Shown in pieces: positions 27,624 to 36,416 of a stretch of DNA of 64,000 nt. The position numbers and the translations under genes were made by a program. Source of the stretch: Brachybacterium saurashtrense (lineage in GTDB: Bacteria > Actinomycetota > Actinomycetes > Actinomycetales > Dermabacteraceae). How positions within the stretch are numbered: position 1 is the stretch's first letter; each line of letters opens with the position of its first letter. The stretch is taken from positions 3,038,001 to 3,102,000 of the forward strand of contig NZ_CP031356.1 in the NCBI RefSeq assembly GCF_003355475.1, written 5' to 3'. Under the pieces are notes generated by a model. It had not been told where the DNA came from and searched no databases. It saw nothing but the letters and a program-made list of their open reading frames with translations.

Positions 27624-27629
27624 TAAGGT
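27624..27629 (+). promoter_or_regulatory. -10 element of leaderless NYN-domain gene promoter
   Basis: TAAGGT ends six bases before ATG 27636; no Shine-Dalgarno sequence. Confidence 0.5.
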
Positions 27630-27635
27630 CGAGCC

Positions 27636-28184
27636 ATGACGGAACGCACCACGTACCTCCTGGTGGACGGGGAGAACATCGACGCCACCCTCGGCGTCTC
27701 GGTGCTCGGCCGGCGCCCGCACCCCGAGGAGCGGCCCCGCTGGAACAAGCTCCTCCACTACGCGGAGACGACGTGGGCGCAGCCCGCGAAGGGTCTCTTC
27801 TTCCTCGCGGTCGAGGACAGCCTGCCCTCGAGCTTCGTCCAGGCGCTGATCGCGATGGGGTACAAGCCCGTCCCGCTGCGCGGCGCGGGCAAGGTGGTGG
27901 ACATCGCGATCCAGCGCACCGCCGAGGCGCTCCAGACCCGCCCGGCGGACGTCATGCTGGTCAGCCACGACAGGGACTTCGTCCCGCAGATGGCGTCGCT
28001 CGCTGCCACGGTGGGCCGGCGCACCGCCCTCATCGGCTTCCGCGAGTTCATGGCGACGGATCTCCAGGAGATCCCGGGGATCGAGTTCCACGATCTGGAG
28101 TACGACGTCGCGGCGTTCACCAGCCGCCTCCCGCGCGTGCGGATCATCGACATCGACGAGTTCGACCCGCTCGAGTTCCTCTGA
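27636..28184 (+). CDS. NYN domain (LabA/DUF88-like) putative nuclease
   Basis: 182 residues. YLLVDGENIDATLG gives the first conserved Asp, and RPADVMLVSHDRDFVPQMASLAATVGRRTALIGF gives the Ser-x-Asp-x-Asp acidic cluster of the PIN-like NYN fold. VVDIAIQRTAEAL supplies a further Asp. Such proteins are predicted metal-dependent RNases. The start is ATG 27636 with a -10 element directly upstream. No antitoxin-like partner adjoins it, so a housekeeping RNA-processing role is more likely than a toxin. Confidence 0.82.
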   Translation: MTERTTYLLVDGENIDATLGVSVLGRRPHPEERPRWNKLLHYAETTWAQPAKGLFFLAVEDSLPSSFVQALIAMGYKPVPLRGAGKVVDIAIQRTAEALQTRPADVMLVSHDRDFVPQMASLAATVGRRTALIGFREFMATDLQEIPGIEFHDLEYDVAAFTSRLPRVRIIDIDEFDPLEFL

Positions 28185-28270
28185 GCGGACGCGGGGGCCT
28201 CGGGGCGCGTGCGAGGCCGCGGAGCGGGTGCGAGGCCGCGGATCCTCCGGCGACCGACCGGTCCCGCTCC

Positions 28271-28300
28271 TTTACAGCACCCCCGGATCGGGTCGAGCGT
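28271..28300 (+). promoter_or_regulatory. Promoter of the aldehyde dehydrogenase gene, leaderless
   Basis: TTTACA (28271-28276), an 18-bp spacer and GAGCGT (28295-28300), then six bases to ATG 28307. Confidence 0.5.
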
Positions 28301-28306
28301 GGGCGC

Positions 28307-29689
28307 ATGGCTACGTTCACCACGACCAACCCGACCACGGGACGCACCGAGCAGGAGTACTCCGCTCTGGAGGACGCCGACGTCGACCAGGTCCTCGCCC
28401 GGACGGCCGGCGCCTTCGCCGACTGGAGCGCGACACCACCGGACCGGCGCGCGGCGATCCTGTCGAGGGTCGCCGACGCCTACGACGCCCGCAGCGAGGA
28501 GCTCGGCCGCCTGATCGCGACCGAGATGGGCAAGCCCCTGGAGCAGTCAATCGGGGAGGCCCGGCTGGCCGGGGCGATCTACCGGTGGTACGCCGAGCAC
28601 GGCCCCGAGCTGCTGCAGCCCGAGACCCTCGATCCGCAGGGCGCCGAGGAGTCACTCGTCCAGACCGCGCCGATCGGCCCCCTCGTCGGCGTCATGCCCT
28701 GGAACTACCCCTACTACCAGGTCGCACGCTTCGTCGCCCCCAACCTGATGGCGGGCAACACGATCCTCCTGAAGCACGCGGGGATCTGCGCCGCCTCGGC
28801 CGAGCTGATGGAGCGGATCCTCCACGAGGCCGGTGTCCCCACCGACGCCTACCTCGACGTGCGCGCCTCCCACGAGCAGGTCGCCCGGATGATCGCGGAT
28901 CCTCGCGTGCGGGGCGTCTCCCTCACAGGGAGCGAGAAGGCCGGTGCGTCCGTCGCCGAGACCGCCGCCCAGCACCTCAAGAAGTCGGTGCTCGAGCTCG
29001 GCGGCTCCGACCCCCTGATCGTGCTCGAGGACGGCGACATCGACGAGGTCGCCCGCACGGCGGCGACGGCGAGGCTCTCCAACGCGGGGCAGGCCTGCAA
29101 CTCCCCCAAGCGCCTCATCGTGCCGAACGCCCAGCTGGACGCCTTCGTCAGCGCCGTCGTGGAGGTCTTCCGCCAGGCGCGGCTCGGCGACCCGCTGGAC
29201 GAGCACACGGACGTGGGCCCTCTGTCCTCCGTCGCGGCGCGCGATGCCGTGGAGGCGCAGGTGGCACGCGCCGCGGAGCAGGGAGCCACCGTGCACATCG
29301 GCGGTGCCGCCACCGGCGACCAGGGCGCCTTCCTCGAGCCGGCCGTGCTCACCGGCGTCACCGAGGAGATGGACGCCTACCGGGAGGAGATCTTCGGCCC
29401 GGTGGCCGTGATCCACGGCGTGGACTCCGTCGACGAGGCGGTGGAGCTGGCCAACGACGTGCCGTTCGGCCTGAGCGGGTCCGTCTGGGGCAACGACCTC
29501 GAGCGCGCCCAGGAGGTTGCGGACCGACTGGAGGTGGGCATGGCCTACGTCAACGAGCACGGCACGACGCTGCCGGGCCTCCCGTTCGGCGGGGTGAAGC
29601 GCTCCGGCTTCGGCCGCGAGCTGGGCCGCTGGGGCATGGGGGAGTTCGTCAACGTCCGTCTCCGTCGCACGGCGCAGCCCGTCGGCTGA
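28307..29689 (+). CDS. NAD(P)-dependent aldehyde dehydrogenase, succinate-semialdehyde type
   Basis: 460 residues. VGVMPWNYPYYQVARFVAPNL and the LELGGSDPLIVLEDGD block with the general-base Glu, followed by NAGQACNSPKRLIV with the catalytic Cys and EEIFGPVAVI, define the superfamily. The length, the MATFTTTNPTTG opening and the C-terminal PFGGVKRSGFGRELGRWGMGEFVN resemble the GabD1/succinate-semialdehyde dehydrogenase branch. It could equally act on other short aldehydes. The start at ATG 28307 matches the family N-terminus and has a promoter immediately upstream. Confidence 0.87.
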   Translation: MATFTTTNPTTGRTEQEYSALEDADVDQVLARTAGAFADWSATPPDRRAAILSRVADAYDARSEELGRLIATEMGKPLEQSIGEARLAGAIYRWYAEHGPELLQPETLDPQGAEESLVQTAPIGPLVGVMPWNYPYYQVARFVAPNLMAGNTILLKHAGICAASAELMERILHEAGVPTDAYLDVRASHEQVARMIADPRVRGVSLTGSEKAGASVAETAAQHLKKSVLELGGSDPLIVLEDGDIDEVARTAATARLSNAGQACNSPKRLIVPNAQLDAFVSAVVEVFRQARLGDPLDEHTDVGPLSSVAARDAVEAQVARAAEQGATVHIGGAATGDQGAFLEPAVLTGVTEEMDAYREEIFGPVAVIHGVDSVDEAVELANDVPFGLSGSVWGNDLERAQEVADRLEVGMAYVNEHGTTLPGLPFGGVKRSGFGRELGRWGMGEFVNVRLRRTAQPVG

Positions 29690-29756
29690 ACCGGTTCCCG
29701 CGGTCGCCGGACGGCGACCCTCGCTCGGCCGCCGGCCGCGCCGCGCGGACGGCGAA

Positions 29757-29788
29757 AAACCCCGGCTCACCTGGGTGAGCCGGGGTTT
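29757..29788 (-). terminator. Strong intrinsic terminator of the tRNA-Leu gene
   Basis: Arms 29757-29771 and 29774-29788 form a perfect GC-rich stem reading AAACCCCGGCTCACC. On the minus strand it is followed by a T5 run, and it starts 8 bp after the tRNA 3' end. On the plus strand it may also stop the aldehyde dehydrogenase transcript. Confidence 0.85.
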
Positions 29789-29796
29789 CCCTGCGG

Positions 29797-29880
29797 TGCG
29801 CAAGGGGGGACTTGAACCCCCACGCTGTTGCCAGCACACGGACCTGAACCGTGCGCGTCTACCAATTCCGCCACTTGCGC
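29797..29880 (-). tRNA. tRNA-Leu(CAG)
   Basis: An 84-nt cloverleaf reads on the minus strand. Acceptor GCGCAAG pairs with CTTGCGC plus discriminator A. The D arm contains AATTGGTAGA. The anticodon arm CACGG-TTCAGGT-CCGTG gives anticodon CAG (complement at 29844-29846). A long class II variable arm (GCTG-GCAA-CAGC) is present, and the T arm is GGGGG-TTCAAGT-CCCCC. CCA is not encoded. Confidence 0.96.
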
Positions 29881-30000
29881 GTATCTTCGACACCGGGTCA
29901 CTGTGGCGCCGAGGCCGAAGGTTCCACCAGGTTACCCCGGCATCAGCATCATCCCAAACGCATCGCCGCCACAGTAACGAAGACCACTCCGCCGCGCCGC

Positions 30001-31431
30001 TCAGCGCATCGACTCGGCCTCCTCGAAGGCCTCGTCGATGACCGCCGGATCGGTCCGGCCGCGCAGCACGGTGAAGAACAGGGCGGTCGCCAGCACCACG
30101 GCGGGCACCCCCACCAGCGCCGCGATCTGCATGCTGGTGCTCACGGCCACGGTGGCGAACACGGCGGCCAGGCCCGCCAGGCCCACCAGCGCGCTCAGCC
30201 GCCCGCCGGGCATGCGGAAGGTGCCGCCGGCCATGCCCCGACGCCGGAACGCGAGGTAGGTGACCAGGATCAGCGCCCACACCATGAGCACCGAGAACAC
30301 CACCAGGCTCATCATGTAGCCGAACACGCCGCCCACCCCGCTGAAGGCGAGCACCGCGGCGCCGATCAGGCCGGCGGAGCTCGCGATGATGCCCACGATC
30401 GGCACCTTCCGGGCGGTGGTGTGCGCGGCGAGGCGCGGGGCGAGGCCGTCCGAGGCCAGGGAGTGCAGGATGCGGCTGCCGGCGTAGAGGTTCGCGTTCG
30501 CGGCGGACAGCGCGGCGATCAGCACCAGCATGTTGGTCACGTGCGCGGCGCCGGGGATGCCCACCCGGTCGAACACCATCACGAACGGCGAGGTGGTCAC
30601 GTCCTCGCCGGCGCCGGCGGCCTGCCGCCACGGCACCAGGCACAGCACGATCCCGATCGCGGAGACGTAGAAGAAGGCCAGACGCACGATGGTGGTGCGG
30701 GCCGCGGTGCGGATCGAGCGGGCCGGATCCTTCGCCTCCGCCGCGGTGATGGACAGCAGCTCGATGCCGCCGAACGAGAACATCACCACCGACAGCGCCA
30801 GCCACACCGCGGCCCAGCCGTTCGGGGCGAAGCCCCCGTCGGCCGTGAGCTCCGCGAAGCCCGCCGCGGGCTGCGAGGGCAGTCCCACCGTCACCAGCAC
30901 GGCGCCCACCAGGATGAACACGAACACCGCGATCACCTTGATCGAGGAGAGGAAGAACTCGATCACCCCGAAGGAGCCCACGCTGGCCAGGTTGATCGCG
31001 ATGATCACGGCCGCGAACAGCAGGATCCCGGCCCAGATCGGGATCGCGGGCACCCAGTACGCGAGGTAGGCCGCGCAGGCCACCAGCTCCGCGCCGGTCA
31101 CGCACACGGTGACGATCCAGTACAGCCAGCGCGTGAGGTAGCCCCAGAACGGGGAGAGGTAGCGGGCGGCGAGGGTGCCGAAGCCGCCGCGCACGGGGTG
31201 ACGGGAGGCCATCTCCCCCATCGCCAGCGCGATGGTGGCCGCGATCAGGGAGCCGATCGCGAAGGAGACGATCACTGCGGGGCCGGCGATGCCGATCGCC
31301 TCGCCGGAGCCGAGGAACAGGCCGGTGCCGAGCGCGGAGCCCATGGCGATCATCGCCATCTGGCCATGCCCGAGAGAGCGCGCGAGGTGCCCGTCGGTGC
31401 GCTGGTCGGTGTCGGTGGTCGAAGTGCTCAT
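30001..31431 (-). CDS. APC-family amino acid permease
   Basis: 476 residues with about twelve membrane helices. The opening LGHGQMAMIAMGSALGTGLFLGSGEAIGIAGPAV is the TM1 substrate-binding motif of the amino acid transporter (AAT/GABA permease) branch; SFGGIELLSITAAEAKDPARSIRTA is the conserved TM6-loop region. It would import an amino acid with protons across the cytoplasmic membrane; the substrate is unknown. ATG 31431 has TACGCT seven bases upstream and no Shine-Dalgarno sequence. The next upstream gene ends 29 bp away. Confidence 0.88.
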   Translation of the reverse strand: MSTSTTDTDQRTDGHLARSLGHGQMAMIAMGSALGTGLFLGSGEAIGIAGPAVIVSFAIGSLIAATIALAMGEMASRHPVRGGFGTLAARYLSPFWGYLTRWLYWIVTVCVTGAELVACAAYLAYWVPAIPIWAGILLFAAVIIAINLASVGSFGVIEFFLSSIKVIAVFVFILVGAVLVTVGLPSQPAAGFAELTADGGFAPNGWAAVWLALSVVMFSFGGIELLSITAAEAKDPARSIRTAARTTIVRLAFFYVSAIGIVLCLVPWRQAAGAGEDVTTSPFVMVFDRVGIPGAAHVTNMLVLIAALSAANANLYAGSRILHSLASDGLAPRLAAHTTARKVPIVGIIASSAGLIGAAVLAFSGVGGVFGYMMSLVVFSVLMVWALILVTYLAFRRRGMAGGTFRMPGGRLSALVGLAGLAAVFATVAVSTSMQIAALVGVPAVVLATALFFTVLRGRTDPAVIDEAFEEAESMR

Positions 31432-31438
31432 CCGCACG

Positions 31439-31444
31439 AGCGTA
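31439..31444 (-). promoter_or_regulatory. -10 element of leaderless permease promoter
   Basis: On the minus strand TACGCT ends seven bases before ATG 31431. Confidence 0.45.
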
Positions 31445-31460
31445 ACGGCCGCGGCACGGT

Positions 31461-31748
31461 TCAGGAGCCGCTTGCGCGATGTCGATCGATCCTGTCCTTG
31501 GCCTCCGTGAGCCCGGCGCCGGTGTGCTCGCGGTACGCCTTGATCGCGGCGATCACCTCGCCCTGCTCCAGCAGCCGTCGGCACTCCTCCGGCAAGCTCG
31601 CCGAGCCCGCCTGCGCGCGCAGCCGCACCAGCTCCGCCTCCCCCACCCCGGCGCGCGCGGCGAGCTGGTCCACGAGGGCCTCGAGCTCCTGGGTGCGCGC
31701 CTGGAGTCGCTGGATCATGGCCTGCTGCTGCCTGCTGCGTCCGAACAT
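31461..31748 (-). CDS. Small protein with partial ribosomal L7/L12 C-terminal motif
   Basis: 95 residues. Residues 5-40 are a probable coiled coil (RQQQAMIQRLQARTQELEAL). Residues about 60-92, with GEVIAAIKAYREHTGAGLTEAKD, match the I-x-A-I-K-x-x-R-x-x-T-G-x-G-L-x-E-A-K segment of the L7/L12 C-terminal domain, which in the ribosome contacts translation factors. Only half of that domain is present and the stalk-binding N-terminus is missing, so it is not a ribosomal protein proper. ATG 31748 has TACGGT six bases upstream. Function unknown. Confidence 0.65.
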   Translation of the reverse strand: MFGRSRQQQAMIQRLQARTQELEALVDQLAARAGVGEAELVRLRAQAGSASLPEECRRLLEQGEVIAAIKAYREHTGAGLTEAKDRIDRHRASGS

Positions 31749-31754
31749 GGGGCC

Positions 31755-31760
31755 ACCGTA
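31755..31760 (-). promoter_or_regulatory. -10 element of leaderless L7/L12-like gene promoter
   Basis: On the minus strand TACGGT ends six bases before ATG 31748. Confidence 0.45.
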
Positions 31761-31809
31761 GCGCCCCCTCGAGGTGCTCGCCGAGCTCGAGGCGTGAGGG
31801 ACCGGACGC

Positions 31810-31846
31810 AGGAACGCCCCGCACCGTGACGGTGCGGGGCGTTCCT
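31810..31846 (-). terminator. Terminator of the rpsF-ssb-rpsR-rplI operon
   Basis: Perfect 18-bp inverted repeat (31810-31827 and 31829-31846) with core CGCCCCGCACC. It lies 39 bp downstream of the rplI stop. Confidence 0.7.
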
Positions 31847-31884
31847 GAAGGGATCGCGCGGTGCGTCGATCCGGCGCTGCGAGG

Positions 31885-32355
31885 TCAGGCCTTGACGGCG
31901 CCCTTGGCGGCGACGACCTGGATGACCAGGTTGGCGAAGATGTCCTCGTGAAGACGGACGGTCGCCTTGTGCTCGCCGAGCGAGCGGATCGGGGCCGCGA
32001 ACTCGACGGTGCGGCGGTCGATGTCCTTGTCGAACGTCGCCTTGGCGGCCACGGCGACCTCCTTGGAGGCGACCGCGCCGAAGAGGCGGCCGTTCTGGCC
32101 GGCGCGCTCGGCGATGACGAGGGGCTTCGACTCGAGGGTCGCCTTCAGCGCCTGCGCCTCCTCGATGCTGGCGATCGCGCGCTTGCCGCGGGCCGCACGG
32201 ATCTGGTCGAGCTGACGCTGACCGCCCTTGGTCCACGGGGTGGCGAGACCGCGGGGCATGAGGAAGTTGCGGGCGTAGCCGTCCTTGACGTCGACGACGT
32301 CGCCGGCGGCACCGAGTCCGTTGACCTCGTGGGTGAGGATGAGCTTGGTGGTCAT
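31885..32355 (-). CDS. rplI: 50S ribosomal protein L9
   Basis: 156 residues. The N-terminal KLILTHEVNGLGAAGDVVDVKDGYARNFLMPRGLA is the rRNA-binding domain signature of bL9. A long connecting helix follows, then a C-terminal domain with FGAVASKEVAVA and DIDRRTVEFAAPIRSLGEH. It is the last gene of the operon, 17 bp after rpsR. ATG 32355 follows GAGGAAGGGA. Confidence 0.97.
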   Translation of the reverse strand: MTTKLILTHEVNGLGAAGDVVDVKDGYARNFLMPRGLATPWTKGGQRQLDQIRAARGKRAIASIEEAQALKATLESKPLVIAERAGQNGRLFGAVASKEVAVAAKATFDKDIDRRTVEFAAPIRSLGEHKATVRLHEDIFANLVIQVVAAKGAVKA

Positions 32356-32372
32356 GGTGTTCCCTTCCTCGC

Positions 32373-32609
32373 TCAGCGACCGGAGGTCGAGTACGGCAGC
32401 AGGGCGATCTCGCGGGCGTTCTTCACGGCCTTCGCGATCTTGCGCTGCTCCTGGACGGAGACGCCGGTGACCCGACGGGCGCGGATCTTTCCGCGGTCGG
32501 AGATGAACTTGCGCAGCAGCGCGGCGTCCTTGTAGTCGACGGTCTCGAGACCGGCGGCCTTCAGCGGGTTCTGCTTCTTCTTCGGCTTGCGAAGAACAGG
32601 CTTGGCCAT
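32373..32609 (-). CDS. rpsR: 30S ribosomal protein S18
   Basis: 78 residues, normal size. [41 protein letters not shown] is the bS18 signature and no Cys zinc site is present, so this is the zinc-free form. It binds S6 on the 30S platform. ATG 32609 follows AAGGAG. An inverted repeat (CCCGGG at 32637-32642 and 32649-32654) lies between ssb and this gene. Confidence 0.97.
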   Translation of the reverse strand: MAKPVLRKPKKKQNPLKAAGLETVDYKDAALLRKFISDRGKIRARRVTGVSVQEQRKIAKAVKNAREIALLPYSTSGR

Positions 32610-32693
32610 CGTGGTGCTCCTTCTTTCTGAGGGGAGCCCGGGCATGCACCCGGGATGGAATGGATCAGTGGTGTGGTGCGATCGCCGCGGCGA

Positions 32694-33233
32694 TCAGAAG
32701 GGAGGGTCGTCGTACCCGCCCTGGTTGCCGCCCCCGGCCCACGGATCGGCCGCGGGAGCGCCCTGGGGCGCACCGTTGTAGCCGCCGCCCTGGGGGCCGT
32801 AGCCGCCCTGGCCGCCACCCTGCGGGGCACCGCCGCCGAAGCCGCCACGGCCTCCGCCGCCGCCTCCGCGCTGCACCTTGGTGGGCTTGGCGGTGGCGTA
32901 GCGCAGCGAGGGGCCGATCTCGTCGACGTCGAGCTCGATGCTGGTGCGGTTCTGGCCCTCGCGGTCCGTGAAGGAGCGCTGCTTGAGACGGCCCTGCGCG
33001 ACCACGCGGGCGCCCTTCTCCAGCGACTCCGCCACGTTCTCGGCGGCGTCGCGCCAGATGGAGCAGCGCAGGAACAGCGCCTCGCCGTCCTTCCACTCGT
33101 TCGACTGACGGTCGAAGGTGCGGGGGGTCGACGCGATGGTGAACGACGCGACCGCGATGCCGGACTGCGTGAAACGCAGCTCCGGGTCCGCGGTGAGGTT
33201 GCCGATCACCGTGATGACGGTGTCATTCGCCAT
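32694..33233 (-). CDS. ssb: Single-stranded DNA-binding protein
   Basis: 179 residues. The OB-fold occupies about 1-110 ([48 protein letters not shown]). A Gly/Gln-rich linker follows. The tail ends YDDPPF, the acidic tip that recruits replication and repair proteins. It sits between rpsF and rpsR as in most bacteria. ATG 33233 follows AGAGGAG. Confidence 0.97.
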   Translation of the reverse strand: MANDTVITVIGNLTADPELRFTQSGIAVASFTIASTPRTFDRQSNEWKDGEALFLRCSIWRDAAENVAESLEKGARVVAQGRLKQRSFTDREGQNRTSIELDVDEIGPSLRYATAKPTKVQRGGGGGGRGGFGGGAPQGGGQGGYGPQGGGYNGAPQGAPAADPWAGGGNQGGYDDPPF

Positions 33234-33290
33234 GGGTGCTCCTCTGCTCCGGTGAGGGGTGGGGTGGTGCGGGGGGTCAGCGACGGGAGA

Positions 33291-33581
33291 TCACTCGGCG
33301 TCGAGACGCATGATCTTCGTGCGCAGGACGGACTCGTTGAGCCCGAGCTGACGGTCCAGCTCCTGCGCGGTGGAGGACTTCGCGGTGAAGGTCAGGACGA
33401 TGTAGATGCCCTCGGTCTTCTTGTCGATCTCGTAGGCGAACTTCCGCTTGCCCCAGACGTCGACGTTGTCGATGGTGCCGCCCTCGGTCGGGATGACCTG
33501 GACGAGCTTCTCGAAGGTTCCGGTGACGGTCCGCTCATCGACGGACGGGTCGAGGATCACGACCATTTCGTACTTGCGCAT
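33291..33581 (-). CDS. rpsF: 30S ribosomal protein S6
   Basis: 96 residues. The [19 protein letters not shown] opening, [22 protein letters not shown] and [12 protein letters not shown] are the bS6 motifs. First gene of the operon. ATG 33581 is preceded by an AGGAGG that is rather distant (about 13 bases). A TAGGCT hexamer on the minus strand at 33693-33688 could be the operon's -10. Confidence 0.96.
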   Translation of the reverse strand: MRKYEMVVILDPSVDERTVTGTFEKLVQVIPTEGGTIDNVDVWGKRKFAYEIDKKTEGIYIVLTFTAKSSTAQELDRQLGLNESVLRTKIMRLDAE

Positions 33582-33613
33582 GTTCTGGTACCCACCTCCT
33601 GTGGTCTTTCGCG

Positions 33614-33632
33614 GCCACGGTCTCTCCGTGGC
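33614..33632 (-). promoter_or_regulatory. Hairpin in the rpsF leader
   Basis: GCCACGG (33614-33620) / CCGTGGC (33626-33632), 33 bp upstream of the rpsF ATG. Many bacteria carry an S6:S18-binding autoregulatory RNA here, but I do not see that element's conserved bulge, so only a leader hairpin is claimed. Confidence 0.3.
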
Positions 33633-33788
33633 AGGAGGGTTCATGCCATCCGCTCGGCCATCGGCGATGCCCGGCACGGACCGGCCCAGCCTACCCGGGG
33701 CCCCCGGCCACGGCCAGGGGGAGGTGCGGGGTGCGCGGCGCATCACAGCGGCACGGACGCCCCGCCGCGCCGGCGCCGCGGACCGCTG

Positions 33789-36416
33789 CTACGCGGTGCC
33801 GTCCTCGGAGTCTCCCCCGCCGCCGCGGCCGTTGCCCTGACCGCGTCCGGCGGCGCCCTGACCGTTGCCCTGCTCCTCGCTGGTGGGCTCCTCGGTGGGC
33901 TGGGTGTTGTCGTCGTCGGCCGGCTCGGAGGTGACCTCCTCGCTGGGTTCCTCGGAGGGTTCCTCGGAAGGCTCCTCCGACGGCTCCTCGCTCGGCTCCT
34001 CGGAAGGCTCCTCCGACGGCTCTTCGGAAGGCTCCTCGGAAGGCTCCTCGGAGGGCTCCTCCGTGGGCTCCGGCGCCTGCGTGGTGGGATCCGGCGCGGG
34101 CGGCGGGGTGTAGCTGCGCTCGCGGTTCTCGTTGTCCAGGGTCACCTCCTGCGGGAAGTAGCGGAACTCCTCGCCCTCCAGGGAGGTGGACATGATGTCG
34201 CCCCAGATGTCGGTGGGGTAGGAGCCCCCGGTCATCGAGGTCACCCCGCCGAAGGGGGTGAGCGACTGCTCGGAGCCGTCCTCCCCGGGCTGGAACATGC
34301 CCACCGCGGTGACCAGCTGCGGGGTGAAGCCCACGAACCACGCGGAGCGGAACCGCTCCGAGGTGCCGGTCTTGCCGGCGACGGGCCGCCCGCCCATCAC
34401 GTTCTGCAGGCTGCGGGCCGAGCCCTCCGTGGGCGGGCCCTGGAGCGCGACGGTCGCGTTGGTGGCGACGTCCTGGTCCAGCACCTGGGACTCCTCGCCC
34501 TCGTGCTCGTAGCGGGTGGAGCCGTCGGGCCGGGTCACGGACTCGACGATGTAGGCGTCGTGGTGCACGCCGCCCGCGGCGATGGTCCCGTAGACCTCCG
34601 CCATCTCGGTGACGGTGGGCGAGGCGGAGCCGAGCACGTTCGAGGCGTCCGCGGTGAGGCCGGGGGTGTCCTCGGGCAGGCCCAGGGCGACCGCCGTGTC
34701 CATCGTGTCCTGCGGGCCGATCTCGATGTTCGCCTCCGCGTACGCGGTGTTGACCGAGCTGGTGGTCGCCTTCGCGAGGGTCACCCGGCCGTAGGAGACG
34801 TCGTTGTAGTTGTTGACCTCCCAGCCGCCGGGGAACGACTTCGGGGAGTTGCCGTCCCAGCGGGAGTCCAGCGGGTAGCCGTCCTCGAGGGCCGCGATCA
34901 GGGTGAAGGTCTTGAAGATCGAGCCGGCCTGCATCCGCGCCTGGGTGGCGTTGTTCTGGGACTGGGTGACGTAGTCCGGACCGCCGTACATGCCGCGGAT
35001 CGCCCCGGTGGAGGGGTCCAGCGTCACGGTGCCCACGCGGTTGCTCTCCGGGCGGTCCTCCGGCAGGTTCTCGATCGCCTGCTCGGTGTTCTCCTGGATC
35101 GACGGGGAGATCGTGGAGACGATCGTGAGACCGCCGGTGTTGATCTCCTCCTCGGTGAAGCCCTGCGCGATGAGCTCCTTGCGCACCTCGGAGAGCAGGT
35201 AGCCCTCCGGGCCGCCCAGGGAGTTCTCCGTGCTGGGCTCGATGGTCTCGGGGAACTCGAGCGTATCGGCCTCGGCCGGGGTCATCTGCTCCTCGGCGAC
35301 CTGCCGGGTGATCACGCGGTCCCAGCGGCTGGTCGCGACCTCGAGGTCGTTCGCCGGATCGTAAGTGGAGGGGCTCGGGATCACGGCGACCAGCAGCGCG
35401 GCCTCCGCCTCGTCGAGCTCCGAGGCGTCCTTGCCGAAGTACGCCTGCGAGGCCTCCTGCACGCCGTAGGCGCCGCGGCCGAAGTAGATGGTGTTGAGGT
35501 ACCGGGAGAGGATCTCGTCCTTGCTGAGCTCCTGATCGATCTTCAGGGCCATGATCGCCTCGCGGGCCTTGCCCACGTAGGAGGTCTCGGTGCCCGTGTA
35601 GTACCGCTCCACGTACTGCATGGTGATCGTGGAGCCGCCCTGGCGGGAACCGCCCACCACGTTGTTGATCAGTGCGCGCACGATGCCGCGGGGGGACACG
35701 CCGCGGTTCTCGTAGAAGCTGGAGTCCTCGCTGGCCACGACGGCCTGCTTGACGGTGTCGGGGATCTCGTCCGCCGGCACCTCGGTGCGGTTCACCTCGC
35801 TGAAGCGGCCCATCTCGGTCTCGCCGTCGGCGTAGTAGACGCGGCTGGTCTGGGCGAGGGCGAAGTCCGAGGGCTCGGGCACGTCGGTGGTGCTGTAGAG
35901 CCACATGGTCAGGCCCAGGCCGGCCAGCACCATCAGCGCCATCGCGCCCACCACCAGGCGCAGCGAGGGGATCCAGCGCCAGGGGCTCTTCGCCCCGGCG
36001 CGCGGGTAGTTCACGAAGTTCGTGGCCGCCGCCTTCTTCCCGCGACCGCGCCGCGCTCCCGCCGCCCCCGCGGCGGCCGCGGCCACCCCGGCGTGGCGCG
36101 CCTTCACAGAGGTGCGGGAGGAGGGACGCTTCGCGGCGCCCGCCGTCGACGCACCCCGGGAGGCGTTCTTGGGCGTGCTGCGGGAGGTGCCCTTCGGGGA
36201 ACCGGCGGCGGCGCCCTTCGCGCCGGGCACGGCGGAGCGCGTCCCGCTGTGCGACGCGCCGCCCGAGCGCGCGGTGCGGCTGCTGCCCTTGGAAGCCGGG
36301 GCGGCGCCGGAGGCGCGACGCACCCCGGCGGCGCGTCGCGGACCGCCGTTCGTCGACGGCTTCGCTCGGCGCGATCGATCCGACGAGCCGCGGGACGAGC
36401 CTCGTGAATCGCTCAT
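33789..36416 (-). CDS. Bifunctional penicillin-binding protein (class A, transglycosylase/transpeptidase)
   Basis: 875 residues. A basic, low-complexity cytoplasmic tail of about 130 residues is followed by one membrane helix (LVVGAMALMVLAGLGLTMWLY). The GT51 transglycosylase domain has VASEDSSFYENRGVSPRGI with the catalytic Glu, and QGGSTITMQYVERYY; a family His is Asn here (FYENRG). The transpeptidase domain has AGSIFKTFTL (Ser-x-x-Lys), TSSVNTAY (Ser-x-Asn) and AGKTGTSERFRSAWF (Lys-Thr-Gly). The tail carries about ten Glu-Glu-Pro-Ser repeats, then a Gly/Asn-rich end. It polymerises and cross-links peptidoglycan outside the membrane. ATG 36416 follows CAGGAG. CATACT at 36500-36495 (minus) may be its -10. 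Confidence 0.93.
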   Translation of the reverse strand: MSDSRGSSRGSSDRSRRAKPSTNGGPRRAAGVRRASGAAPASKGSSRTARSGGASHSGTRSAVPGAKGAAAGSPKGTSRSTPKNASRGASTAGAAKRPSSRTSVKARHAGVAAAAAGAAGARRGRGKKAAATNFVNYPRAGAKSPWRWIPSLRLVVGAMALMVLAGLGLTMWLYSTTDVPEPSDFALAQTSRVYYADGETEMGRFSEVNRTEVPADEIPDTVKQAVVASEDSSFYENRGVSPRGIVRALINNVVGGSRQGGSTITMQYVERYYTGTETSYVGKAREAIMALKIDQELSKDEILSRYLNTIYFGRGAYGVQEASQAYFGKDASELDEAEAALLVAVIPSPSTYDPANDLEVATSRWDRVITRQVAEEQMTPAEADTLEFPETIEPSTENSLGGPEGYLLSEVRKELIAQGFTEEEINTGGLTIVSTISPSIQENTEQAIENLPEDRPESNRVGTVTLDPSTGAIRGMYGGPDYVTQSQNNATQARMQAGSIFKTFTLIAALEDGYPLDSRWDGNSPKSFPGGWEVNNYNDVSYGRVTLAKATTSSVNTAYAEANIEIGPQDTMDTAVALGLPEDTPGLTADASNVLGSASPTVTEMAEVYGTIAAGGVHHDAYIVESVTRPDGSTRYEHEGEESQVLDQDVATNATVALQGPPTEGSARSLQNVMGGRPVAGKTGTSERFRSAWFVGFTPQLVTAVGMFQPGEDGSEQSLTPFGGVTSMTGGSYPTDIWGDIMSTSLEGEEFRYFPQEVTLDNENRERSYTPPPAPDPTTQAPEPTEEPSEEPSEEPSEEPSEEPSEEPSEEPSEEPSEEPSEEPSEEVTSEPADDDNTQPTEEPTSEEQGNGQGAAGRGQGNGRGGGGDSEDGTA
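33940..34068 (-). repeat. 12-bp tandem repeats encoding Glu-Glu-Pro-Ser units
   Basis: About ten imperfect 12-bp units in frame inside the penicillin-binding protein gene. Codon choice varies between Ser and Glu synonyms, which would limit slippage; protein-level repetition is nearly perfect. Confidence 0.8.

Noticed and set aside
29797..29880. tRNA-Leu as an integration site for a mobile element
   Set aside because: No integrase gene, no duplicated tRNA 3' end and no change in base composition around it.
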